A stretch of DNA of 8,490 nucleotides from positions 1-8,490 of the forward strand of contig JAOUDF010000109.1 of the NCBI GenBank assembly GCA_029859385.1, written 5' to 3'. Under the pieces are notes generated by a model that saw only the letters and a program-made list of their open reading frames with translations, was not told where the DNA came from and searched no databases. Source of the stretch: Nitrospirota bacterium (GTDB lineage Bacteria > Nitrospirota > JAOUDF01). This document shows positions 1 to 6,029 of this stretch, one piece after another. Within the stretch, counting starts at the first letter, position 1, and each line of letters begins with the position of its first letter. Both the position numbers and the translations under genes were made by a program.

Positions 1-1
1 C

Positions 2-802
2 ACGACAGTGGAAGCCGAACCATTGCCTGCCGCAAATCAGGCGATGGATGTGAAGGCAAAGGCGGCACCCGAGATTCGGGTCCTGAACCACACTTCACGG
101 TCGGTGGAAATCGTCATGCAACAGGAACCGGCCAATGGTCAGGCGGTAGTTGAGTCCGTCAGTCGTTCCGCAGGGACCAGTGAAAAATCTCCCGTGGCGG
201 AAACCGGCGGATCGGAAGCAGCCCTTCCCGGGAAACCGGCAAAAGGCACTCTTGTAGCCGATGCGGTCACCGGAAAGGAGACTGTTTCTACAGTAGCTTC
301 GCCGGCAACCGGTTTTAGCGAAAAGGTGGCGGAAGTCGCTGCTCAGGCCAAACCGGAAGTAGCGGCGGACGACCTTATCGATCAGGTCGTACAAAAAGCC
401 GCTTCAGCAGGCCGCAACATCCCGTCGCCGTCGGAAATCACCGTGAGGCTCCAGCCGGAGCATCTCGGAAACCTTCAGATGAAGGTGGCGGTCGAGGGCG
501 ACCAGGTGGCGGTAAAGATCCACGTGGAAAGCCCGCTGGCAAAGCAGATGCTGGAAAACAACCTGGGGCAGCTTCGGGAATCGCTGGGCAGTGTCGGCCT
601 CAGGACGGACAGCATCTCCGTTTCGCTGGGGATGAATTCCGGCTGGGAAAGGGGACAGAACCCCATGTGGCAGGACGGGCGAGGCCAGAACGCCTACCCC
701 GCGATGCACCGGGAAGCAGAGCCCCGGCGACAGGAGCAGTTCATCACCACTCCCCGGGCATACCCGGTGAAGGTCGACAGGCTGCTTGACATGACTATTT
801 AA
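2..802 (+). CDS. fliK: Flagellar hook-length control protein FliK, C-terminal part (5' end outside window)
   Basis: FliK is exported during hook assembly. It measures hook length and switches the export apparatus from hook to filament substrates by contacting FlhB. The frame is open to the left edge, so the GTG at position 8 is probably an internal valine codon and not the start. The first ~115 visible residues are low in hydrophobics and rich in Ala, Val, Glu and Pro, as expected of the poorly conserved FliK ruler region. The conserved C-terminal hook-length domain lies at about 365-631. It shows the family pattern ITVRLQPEHLGNLQMKV, followed by a segment with VAVKIHVESPLAKQML and LRESLGSVGL. 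About 57 mostly polar residues follow the domain up to the TAA at 800-802. The position immediately before flgD supports the call. The rest of the N-terminus cannot be judged here. Confidence 0.93.
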   Translation, partial: TTVEAEPLPAANQAMDVKAKAAPEIRVLNHTSRSVEIVMQQEPANGQAVVESVSRSAGTSEKSPVAETGGSEAALPGKPAKGTLVADAVTGKETVSTVASPATGFSEKVAEVAAQAKPEVAADDLIDQVVQKAASAGRNIPSPSEITVRLQPEHLGNLQMKVAVEGDQVAVKIHVESPLAKQMLENNLGQLRESLGSVGLRTDSISVSLGMNSGWERGQNPMWQDGRGQNAYPAMHREAEPRRQEQFITTPRAYPVKVDRLLDMTI

Positions 803-818
803 CAAGGAGAAAAATATC

Positions 819-1268
819 ATGGCAACAAATGCCATTTCATCAAATCAACATACCTCGTCATCAGGAGGACAGGTCACCAACCCGGGCGCAGTGCTCGGCA
901 AGGACGACTTCCTCAAGATGTTCGTGGCAACTCTGCAAAACCAGGACCCGATAAGTCCGGTGGACAGCAAGGAGTTTCTCAGCCAGAATGCGATGTTTAC
1001 TGAACTGGAGAAGCTCGCCAACATCGAATCCCTTCTTTCCCAGAACCAGGGAATACAAAAAGGGCTGGAGAAGATGCTGGCCGCCAATTATCTTGGTCAG
1101 CAGATAACCGCCACCATCCCGCCCCAGAACAAGGACGAAGTAGCCCTTTCGGTCAGCGGCAGGGTAGTCGGCACCAGCTACACCGGCGACACACCGATGC
1201 TGTTGCTCGATAACGGCAAGAGTGTAGCCATTACCAACGTAACCGGCGTAAAATTGCCGGGTGCATAA
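819..1268 (+). CDS. flgD: Flagellar hook cap / hook assembly scaffold protein FlgD, short form
   Basis: FlgD forms the cap at the tip of the growing hook and lets exported FlgE subunits polymerise. It is discarded when the hook is complete. The protein has 149 residues. The FlgD signature is at residues 26-44, with LGKDDFLKMFVATLQNQDP, followed by PVDSKEFLSQNAMFTELEKL. Residues ~92-149 look like a small beta domain (GQQITATI, VSGRVVGTS, PMLLLDNGK). There is no room for the Ig-like insertion found in ~220-230-residue enterobacterial FlgD, so this resembles the short FlgD forms of Gram-positive bacteria. The ATG start is set by AAGGAG at 804-809, nine bases upstream. The gene follows fliK after 16 bases and must be cotranscribed with it. 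Confidence 0.95.
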   Translation: MATNAISSNQHTSSSGGQVTNPGAVLGKDDFLKMFVATLQNQDPISPVDSKEFLSQNAMFTELEKLANIESLLSQNQGIQKGLEKMLAANYLGQQITATIPPQNKDEVALSVSGRVVGTSYTGDTPMLLLDNGKSVAITNVTGVKLPGA

Positions 1269-1283
1269 ATTAGTACGGCTTCG

Positions 1284-1293
1284 AAAGGAGGTG
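1284..1293 (+). promoter_or_regulatory. Near-perfect ribosome binding site for the GTG-started flagellar operon protein gene
   Basis: AAAGGAGGTG is complementary to the 3' end of 16S rRNA over ten bases. It lies seven bases before the GTG at 1301. It is the strongest Shine-Dalgarno in the window and fixes the GTG as the start codon of the small gene between flgD and flgE. Confidence 0.85.
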
Positions 1294-1300
1294 TAATACC

Positions 1301-1702
1301 GTGAACAACAAGATCAATCAGGGCTTTCCACCAATAGTGGGTCCCCTGAGAGGACCGGGGGGAATTGGTGGCCCAGCTCAACCACAGCCACAGCCACAGA
1401 CGCCGGCTTCAGGTCCGGGATCTTTTGCGGAAATCCTCAAGGAAAAGGTCGGGCTCAAGTTTTCGGAGCATGCGGCCGACCGGCTCAAGGGGAGAAACCT
1501 GCAGATGAGCCCCGCCGATATGGCAAAGCTTGAAGGGGCCGTGGAGACAGCCCGGGGCAAAGGGGCCCGGGAATCACTGGTGGTGATGAACAACACCGCC
1601 CTGATCGTCAGCATCAAAAACAACACGGTAGTCACCGCCATGGGCGTCGATGAAATGAAGGACAAACTGGTCACCAACATCGACAGCGCCATGATTATCT
1701 AG
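1301..1702 (+). CDS. Conserved flagellar operon protein of unknown function (flg_new / TIGR02530-like)
   Basis: The protein has 133 residues and starts at GTG, set by a very strong ribosome binding site. Residues 8-42 are Pro/Gly/Gln-rich and include a QPQPQPQ stretch, so they are probably disordered. Residues ~44-133 carry the conserved part: FSEHAADRLKGRNL, then an acidic/Ala helix (LEGAVETARGKG), then ESLVVMNNTALIVSIKNNTVVTAM, and a TNIDSAMII end. Two short quotes from it are SLVVMNNTALIVS and NNTVVTAM. This matches what I recall of the family annotated 'flagellar operon protein', usually found between flgD and flgE in Firmicutes, Geobacter and Bdellovibrio. No signal peptide or membrane segment is visible. 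Its molecular role is not established as far as I know. The context suggests hook assembly, perhaps as a cytoplasmic partner of FlgD or FlgE export, which is inference. The assignment to the family is from memory of the motif pattern. Confidence 0.85.
   Translation: MNNKINQGFPPIVGPLRGPGGIGGPAQPQPQPQTPASGPGSFAEILKEKVGLKFSEHAADRLKGRNLQMSPADMAKLEGAVETARGKGARESLVVMNNTALIVSIKNNTVVTAMGVDEMKDKLVTNIDSAMII
1382..1399 (+). repeat. Three tandem CCACAG hexamers inside the flagellar operon protein gene
   Basis: Three exact copies of CCACAG encode alternating Pro and Gln in the disordered N-terminal part of the protein. Six-base unit changes would keep the frame, so copy-number drift would only change linker length. 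Confidence 0.8.
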
Positions 1703-1712
1703 TCTTAACAAT

Positions 1713-1744
1713 GGGCAGGCCCCCCGCTCAGGCGGGGGAAGCCC
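1713..1744 (+). other. Strong GC hairpin upstream of flgE, no U-tract
   Basis: CCCCCGC (1721-1727) pairs exactly with GCGGGGG (1732-1738) around a TCAG loop. The outer GGGC (1713-1716) can pair with GCCC (1741-1744) across a small internal loop. No run of T follows, so it does not look like an intrinsic terminator. It lies in the 90-base gap between the flagellar operon protein gene and flgE, 31 bases before the flgE ribosome binding site. A role in mRNA processing, pausing or 5' protection of the flgE transcript is possible. I see no convincing sigma-54, sigma-28 or sigma-70 promoter in this gap. Confidence 0.7.
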
Positions 1745-1775
1745 TGGTTCGCCGACCGACAGACGCGAACCTTGC

Positions 1776-1783
1776 AAAGGAGA
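1776..1783 (+). promoter_or_regulatory. Ribosome binding site deciding the flgE start
   Basis: AAAGGAGA lies nine bases before ATG 1793. A longer in-frame reading from TTG 1772 would translate through this site and add seven residues not typical of FlgE. The ATG at 1793 is therefore preferred. A second ATG at 1796 is 12 bases from the site and less likely. Confidence 0.8.
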
Positions 1784-1792
1784 TTTTCAGCC

Positions 1793-3307
1793 ATGATGCG
1801 TTCATTCTTTTCCGCTATTTCAGGTCTTCGCAACCACCAGGTCGCGATGGACGTCATAGGTAACAACCTCGCCAACGTCAACACCATCGGCTTCAAGGCG
1901 GGGCGAACGACCTTCGTCGACGCCCTGAGCCAGACCCTGGCCGGTTCCACGGCGGGCAGCGCCACCCTGGGCTCCCAAAACCCCAAACAGATCGGCTTGG
2001 GAATGAAGATCGCCACCATCGACACCCTCTTCTCCCAAGGGAACATCCAGTCGACCAGCAAGAACACCGACCTGGCCATCGAGGGCGAAGGGTTCTTCAT
2101 GGTCAATGAAAACGACACCACCTACTACACCCGGTCGGGCAACTTCAACATCGACAGCGCCGGCAACCTCGTCTTCCCCGGTTCCGGCGGCATCGTCCAG
2201 GGGTGGCTCAACACTTCGCCCCTCAGCACCATTGGTACCACCAGCGCCATCTCCGGCGGCAGCACGTCAACTTCTGCCCCTGCTATTGCTGGCAACAACC
2301 CGCGGGCAGTTGGCGCAACCTATACCTTCACCGTAGAGACCGGCGGCACAAGGGGTACTGATGCAATGGAGGTCAGGTGGAGAGAGTCGGTATCCGGCGC
2401 CACCGGCACGATCGCTCTTCCATCTACCTATGCTGGCGGCGCCCTCACCGTGGAAACAGTGGGTGCTAACACCCTGACGGTTGCCTTCGGCGCGGGAACC
2501 CTGACGGCAGGCAATACCTTTACCTATACCCAGTCGACGGCACTGGCGGCGGCGCCGATTGGCGGTGATGTCAGCGCCTGGACGTTAAACCAGACGGCGA
2601 CCCCCACCGTCGGCGGCATCTATACCGGCACTGCCACCAAGACTTACACCTTCGCCGTGTCGGAGGGCGGCACCATCCCCCCCCCGTCGGGTACCACCGT
2701 TGACATAAGCTGGAGCGATGGCGTGGCGGCCAGCGGCGTGGTCACCGTGCCGTCGAGCTACACCGCCGGGACGGCGCTTGATGTAGCCGAAGGACTCACT
2801 ATAAGCCTCGCTGCGGGCAGGTTGAGCACAAACGGTACCTTCTCGGTCTCTGCCACGGCCTCCCAGATCAACAATACCGGCACACCGGTAAATATCAACC
2901 TCGATGGTTACGATGTATCGGCCGACGGCCTCATAGGCAACGGCTTTGGTGGCCTCCTTACCTCGGTACTGGTCGACACCAACGGCACTATTACCGGCGC
3001 CTTCGACGACGGCACCAGCTTCCAGCTGGCCCAGGTCGCCCTGGCCGTATTCTCCAACCAGGCGGGCCTCACCAAGGCCGGTGACAGCCGCTACACCGCC
3101 AACAGCGGGTCAGGAGTAGCCCAGGTAGGCGTCGCCAAGACCGGCGGCCGGGGAAGCATCCTGACGGCGTCGCTCGAGATGTCCAACGTCGACCTCTCCA
3201 GTGAGTTTACCAACATGATCATCACCCAGCGCGGCTTCCAGTCCAACGCGCGAACGATTACAACGAGCGATGAAATGCTCCAGGAACTGCTGCAATTGAA
3301 ACGGTAA
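1793..3307 (+). CDS. flgE: Flagellar hook protein FlgE with duplicated middle module
   Basis: FlgE polymerises into the hook, the flexible joint between rod and filament. The product has 504 residues from ATG 1793. The N-terminal D0/D1 segment is typical: SFFSAISGLRNHQVAMDVIG, then NNLANVNTIGFK, DLAIEGEGFFMV, and YYTRSGNF with a GWLN segment. The C-terminus is equally typical, with LEMSNVDLSSEFTNMI, TQRGFQSNARTI and EMLQELLQLKR. Residues ~140-360 form the variable surface region, rich in Thr, Gly, Ala and Ser. It contains two diverged copies of an ~73-residue beta-rich module at about residues 174-246 and 282-354. A nine-cytosine run interrupts the second copy near its start. The gene sits between two intergenic hairpins. 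There is no signal peptide, as expected for a type III export substrate. Confidence 0.96.
   Translation: MMRSFFSAISGLRNHQVAMDVIGNNLANVNTIGFKAGRTTFVDALSQTLAGSTAGSATLGSQNPKQIGLGMKIATIDTLFSQGNIQSTSKNTDLAIEGEGFFMVNENDTTYYTRSGNFNIDSAGNLVFPGSGGIVQGWLNTSPLSTIGTTSAISGGSTSTSAPAIAGNNPRAVGATYTFTVETGGTRGTDAMEVRWRESVSGATGTIALPSTYAGGALTVETVGANTLTVAFGAGTLTAGNTFTYTQSTALAAAPIGGDVSAWTLNQTATPTVGGIYTGTATKTYTFAVSEGGTIPPPSGTTVDISWSDGVAASGVVTVPSSYTAGTALDVAEGLTISLAAGRLSTNGTFSVSATASQINNTGTPVNINLDGYDVSADGLIGNGFGGLLTSVLVDTNGTITGAFDDGTSFQLAQVALAVFSNQAGLTKAGDSRYTANSGSGVAQVGVAKTGGRGSILTASLEMSNVDLSSEFTNMIITQRGFQSNARTITTSDEMLQELLQLKR
2312..2530 (+). repeat. FlgE internal module, copy 1
   Basis: This segment encodes an ~73-residue module with the pattern TYTFTV-x2-GGT, then V-x-W, SGATGTIALPSTYAGG-AL, then LTVAFGAGTLTAGNTF. 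It aligns residue by residue with a second module downstream. The similarity is clear at protein level but low at DNA level, so the duplication is old or the modules came in separately. Confidence 0.75.
2636..2854 (+). repeat. FlgE internal module, copy 2
   Basis: This is the second copy of the module, with TYTFAV-x2-GGT, VDISW, SGVVTVPSSYTAGTAL and LTISLAAGRLSTNGTF. Relative to copy 1 it carries an extra Pro-Pro-Pro segment after GGT, encoded by the C9 run, and lacks about four residues before LTI. Such modules probably form a surface domain of the hook. Confidence 0.75.
2677..2685 (+). repeat. C9 homopolymer tract inside flgE
   Basis: Nine consecutive cytosines cover the end of an Ile codon and most of three Pro codons. 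Loss of one C would bring a TAA at 2706-2708 into frame. Gain of one C would bring a TGA at 2701-2703 into frame. Either slip would truncate FlgE in its middle and remove the C-terminal D1/D0 segment. Confidence 0.9.
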
Positions 3308-3322
3308 TTTAACAGGCGATGA

Positions 3323-3349
3323 CAGGGGCAATTGATGAAATTGCCCCTG
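3323..3349 (+). other. Perfect 11-bp inverted repeat between flgE and fliL
   Basis: CAGGGGCAATT (3323-3333) and AATTGCCCCTG (3339-3349) form an 11-bp perfect stem with a five-base loop. No T-run follows and the fliL ribosome binding site starts nine bases later, so a full intrinsic terminator is unlikely. It occupies nearly half of the 61-base gap. It may stabilise the 3' end of a processed flgE mRNA, or partly attenuate readthrough into the motor genes. Confidence 0.75.
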
Positions 3350-3368
3350 CGCCAAGCGGAGATGACCA

Positions 3369-3881
3369 ATGGCTGAAGAAACCGAGGAAAAAACAGAGGC
3401 CGCGGAGGCCCCACCAGAGAAGAAGAAGAAAAGCAAGAAGCCCCTCCTGATTATCATCCTGGTGGTAGTCAGCCTTCTGCTGGGCGGCGGGGGGTTCTTT
3501 GCCTGGAAGATGTTCTTCTCCAAGAAAACGGGGGAACATCCGGCCGAGGAGGCTCCGAAGAAGGTAGAAGACCTGAAACTGGGCACCAACTACCCTCTCG
3601 AGTCGCTGATTGTTAACCTCGCGGACCCCGGCGGCAAGAGGTATCTCAAGATCACGATCCATTTCGAGATGTCCGACGTAAAGCTGAAGGATGAGATGGA
3701 TATGAGAAAACCCCAGGTACAGGACATGCTGATCACCCTCCTCTCCAGCAAAACCTATGAGGAGATCGGCACGGTGGTAGGCAAGAAGCTTCTCAGGCAA
3801 GAGATCCTTAACATTGTAAATTCCAGGTTGAAGCTTGGACAGGTGAAGGATGTCTTCTTTACCGAATTTGTTATCCAGTAG
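3369..3881 (+). CDS. fliL: Flagellar basal body-associated protein FliL
   Basis: FliL is a single-pass inner-membrane protein that rings the stator units next to the basal body and supports torque or stator activation. The product has 170 residues. Residues 1-24 are a highly charged Glu/Lys cytoplasmic tail (EEKTEAAEAPPEKKKKSKK). Residues ~25-50 are the membrane anchor (PLLIIILVVVSLLLGGGG). Residues ~70-170 are the periplasmic domain, with the typical LESLIVNLADPGGKRYLKI core and the KDVFFTEFVIQ end. GGAG at 3358-3361 precedes the ATG by seven bases. No motA/motB genes lie next to it, and the small flbD/swrD gene that precedes fliL in some related operons is absent because the gap is too short. 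Confidence 0.95.
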   Translation: MAEETEEKTEAAEAPPEKKKKSKKPLLIIILVVVSLLLGGGGFFAWKMFFSKKTGEHPAEEAPKKVEDLKLGTNYPLESLIVNLADPGGKRYLKITIHFEMSDVKLKDEMDMRKPQVQDMLITLLSSKTYEEIGTVVGKKLLRQEILNIVNSRLKLGQVKDVFFTEFVIQ

Positions 3882-3890
3882 AGGTACGTC

Positions 3891-4910
3891 ATGAGTGGAG
3901 TTCTTTCACAGGAAGAAGTCGATGCCCTGCTGTCAGCCGTAAGCAAAGGCGAAGTTGACATATCGTCGGGCAACGAGCCCAAAAAGGTCGCCAAAAAAAC
4001 GACGGAAAAGTACGACTTCGAGCAGCCCAACCGCATTATCAGGAAGCGTCTTCAGACGCTCCACCTGATCAACGACAAATACGCCAAGCTGCTGAGGGCA
4101 TCTCTCCTTAACTTTGTAAGGGCCATCGTCGCCGTCAAGGTAGAATCGACGGACCTGATGAAATATTTCGACTTTATCAGGGCGGTACCCCAGTCGTCGA
4201 ACCTTCATATTTTCAGGATGGAGCCGCTGCCGGGTTCCGCGCTCCTTACCGTCGAGCCCGAGTTTTCCTTCTACCTCATCGACCGCCTCCTCGGCGGCCA
4301 GGGGCCGTTCTCGATGGATATCAGGGAGTTCACCCCCATCGAGCAAGGGCTTATGGAACGAGTGGCTCGCAAGATGCTGAAGGATTTCGAGGACTCCTGG
4401 TCCAAGGTTGTACCGCTCAATATCGTCTACGAGCGGAGCGAAACCGACCCCCAGTTTGTCCAGATCCTCGCGCCTACCGACTCGGTGCTGGTCATCTCCT
4501 ACGGCGTCACCATCCAGAAGGTTGCCGCCGACGTCATTATCGAGAAGATAACAGGGACGGTCCGCATCTGTCTCTCCAACTCCACGCTGGAACCTATCAA
4601 GGACAAGCTTGAGCATCCGGGGCTGGAAGAATCTACAAGTCAGGCAAACTGGGGCCCTCGCATGGAACAGTTGCTGAAGAAAACACACCTGGACGTATTC
4701 TCCGAGCTTGGAGGCACTACCATCACCGTGAAAGACCTTCTCGATCTGGAACCGGGGGATGTCCTGCAGCTGGAAAGGAATATCCGAGACCCGCTGGAGG
4801 TCCAGGTAGAAGACAAGTGGAAGTTTACCGGCTATCCGGTGGTTTATCGCGGCAACAAGGCGGTCCAGGTTGCTGCCTGCCGCACGAAAGGAGACTCAGA
4901 CAATGGATGA
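3891..4910 (+). CDS. fliM: Flagellar motor switch protein FliM
   Basis: FliM is the C-ring subunit that binds phospho-CheY and FliG and sets the direction of rotation. The product has 339 residues, the usual length. Residues 5-14 (LSQEEVDALL) are the CheY-P binding peptide. The CheC-like middle domain spans about residues 42-230 and holds the FliG-contacting GGQG loop at 135-138. The C-terminal SpoA domain is at ~255-327 (FSELGGTTITVKDLLDLEPG) and pairs with FliN. AGAGGT overlaps the fliL stop codon and serves as ribosome binding site. The gap to fliL is nine bases, and the 3' end overlaps the fliN start by eight bases. Confidence 0.97.
   Translation: MSGVLSQEEVDALLSAVSKGEVDISSGNEPKKVAKKTTEKYDFEQPNRIIRKRLQTLHLINDKYAKLLRASLLNFVRAIVAVKVESTDLMKYFDFIRAVPQSSNLHIFRMEPLPGSALLTVEPEFSFYLIDRLLGGQGPFSMDIREFTPIEQGLMERVARKMLKDFEDSWSKVVPLNIVYERSETDPQFVQILAPTDSVLVISYGVTIQKVAADVIIEKITGTVRICLSNSTLEPIKDKLEHPGLEESTSQANWGPRMEQLLKKTHLDVFSELGGTTITVKDLLDLEPGDVLQLERNIRDPLEVQVEDKWKFTGYPVVYRGNKAVQVAACRTKGDSDNG
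4887..4894 (+). promoter_or_regulatory. Ribosome binding site deciding the fliN start, inside fliM
   Basis: AAAGGAGA lies eight bases before ATG 4903, within the last codons of fliM. It selects this ATG over the in-frame TTG at 4870, which would place the site inside the gene. Confidence 0.8.
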
Positions 4911-5349
4911 TAACAAGGGTATTTCTCAAGACGAAATAGACAAGCTGCTGGGCAACATACCGTCCTCAGCACCCGAACCAGCGCCGGCTGCGGCCGCGTC
5001 GGCACCACCGCCGCCACAGAAGGTAACGGTGGCACCGCCGCCCATGGCAGAATTTGCGGCGTCAAGCGGAGGCAGTACCACAGCGCCCCCCAAGGAGCTC
5101 GACTTCATCCTCGATATACCGTTGCGGGTGACAGCCCAGCTCGGCAGGACAAAGATGCTGATCAAGGACGTGCTTCAGCTGGGCCCCGGCTCCGTCATAG
5201 AGCTCGACAGGCTGGCCGGCGAACCGGTAGACCTCATGGTAAACGAGAAGCTGGTCGCCAAGGGAGAGGTGGTCGTCATCAATGAAAACTTCGGGGTAAG
5301 GCTGACTGAGATCATCACCCCCATTGAAAGGATCAACAAGCTCAAATGA
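4903..5349 (+). CDS. fliN: Flagellar motor switch protein FliN with an N-terminal CheY-binding-like peptide
   Basis: FliN forms the base of the C-ring with FliM and docks the FliH-FliI export ATPase complex. The product has 148 residues from ATG 4903. The SpoA domain is at residues ~66-138 (LDIPLRVTAQLGRTKMLIK region, LQLGPGSVIELDR, GEVVVINENFGVRLTEI). Residues 7-16 read ISQDEIDKLL, close to the FliM CheY-P binding peptide and to the N-terminus of FliY. Residues 19-65 are a Pro/Ala-rich flexible linker. The CheC-like domain of FliY is absent, so this is a FliN and not a full FliY. The start overlaps the fliM stop and the stop overlaps the fliO start, so translation is probably coupled. Confidence 0.95.
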   Translation: MDDNKGISQDEIDKLLGNIPSSAPEPAPAAAASAPPPPQKVTVAPPPMAEFAASSGGSTTAPPKELDFILDIPLRVTAQLGRTKMLIKDVLQLGPGSVIELDRLAGEPVDLMVNEKLVAKGEVVVINENFGVRLTEIITPIERINKLK

Positions 5350-6029
5350 GGACTCCTTTCCGCCGGGCCTTTGCATCTCTCCGTGATCTTCTTGCCGTCG
5401 GCTGCGGCGTTGCCGCTATCTCGTTTGCGCTGATGATGGCGCCTCCCTGTTTTGCGCAGGCATCGGGAAGTTCCGCGGGAACTGCCGTCAACCAGACGGC
5501 GGCAGCCCAGCCCGCACCTCCCGCCGGCAGCGACAAGGGACAGGAGGGAGAATATCTCAAATATACCCCTCCGGCAGCCCCTGAGGGCAGGCCTTCTCTG
5601 GTCGCCTCGACCTTGCGGGTCGTTGCCGCCCTGGCCCTCGTGCTCGCCGCCCTTCTTTTTACCCTCTACATGCTCAAACGCTTCATGGACAGGGGGAGCG
5701 GGGGTGGCGACAAGGGCGCCCCTATCAGGATCATTACGTCCAAATTCCTGGGACCAAAGAAATCGATCGCCGTGGTGGAGGTTTACGGCCGCTACCTGGT
5801 CGTCGGCATTACACCGGGAGGGATCAACCTTCTGGCCGACCTCAAGGATGCGGAAGACGTGGCACGGGTAGAATCCACCATGGGCGGGATAACGCCGCAG
5901 ACCTTCAGCGACTTTCTCCGGGGCTCTCTGGGAAAGCGGGGCAACAGTGACGATGTAAACACGGTAGTACGGGGAACAGCGCACAACCTGGAGGAAAGGC
6001 TCAAAGATGTCAAGCGCTCCGATGATTAG
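5346..6029 (+). CDS. fliO: Flagellar biosynthesis protein FliO
   Basis: FliO is a membrane chaperone for assembly of the FliP ring in the flagellar export gate. The product has 227 residues. A signal peptide is visible: RRAF, a hydrophobic stretch at about 15-35, and a plausible cleavage after FAQA (residue 39). A ~45-residue Pro/Ala/Gly-rich periplasmic stretch follows, then a membrane helix at ~86-111 (TLRVVAALALVLAALLFTLY). The cytoplasmic domain has the FliO pattern IRIITSKFLGPKKSIAVVEV, GRYLVVGITPGGINLLADL. The ATG shares an ATGA overlap with the fliN stop. AAAGGA at 5327-5332 is 13 bases upstream, rather far, so coupling to fliN translation is likely. The family is weakly conserved and the call leans partly on its place before fliP. 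Confidence 0.92.
   Translation: MRTPFRRAFASLRDLLAVGCGVAAISFALMMAPPCFAQASGSSAGTAVNQTAAAQPAPPAGSDKGQEGEYLKYTPPAAPEGRPSLVASTLRVVAALALVLAALLFTLYMLKRFMDRGSGGGDKGAPIRIITSKFLGPKKSIAVVEVYGRYLVVGITPGGINLLADLKDAEDVARVESTMGGITPQTFSDFLRGSLGKRGNSDDVNTVVRGTAHNLEERLKDVKRSDD

Noticed and set aside
1713..1744. Intrinsic terminator before flgE
   Set aside because: The stem is strong but no T-run follows, and flgE continues the operon without a visible promoter. It is recorded only as a hairpin.
1703..1792. Sigma-54 or sigma-28 promoter for flgE
   Set aside because: A TTGC at 1772-1775 could be a -12 element, but the required GG at the -24 spacing is absent. No sigma-28 pattern was found.
1772..1792. Upstream TTG start of flgE adding seven residues
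   Set aside because: The ribosome binding site lies inside this extension and fits ATG 1793. FlgE proteins typically begin near the SFFSAISGL segment.
3489..3494. G6 run in fliL as a phase-variable tract
   Set aside because: Six bases is within what is expected for Gly codons in GC-rich DNA and too short to suggest slippage.
3933..4688. Open frame on the - strand (251 codons) opposite fliM
   Set aside because: fliM is certain on the + strand. The antisense product has no recognisable motif and no plausible ribosome binding site was evident.
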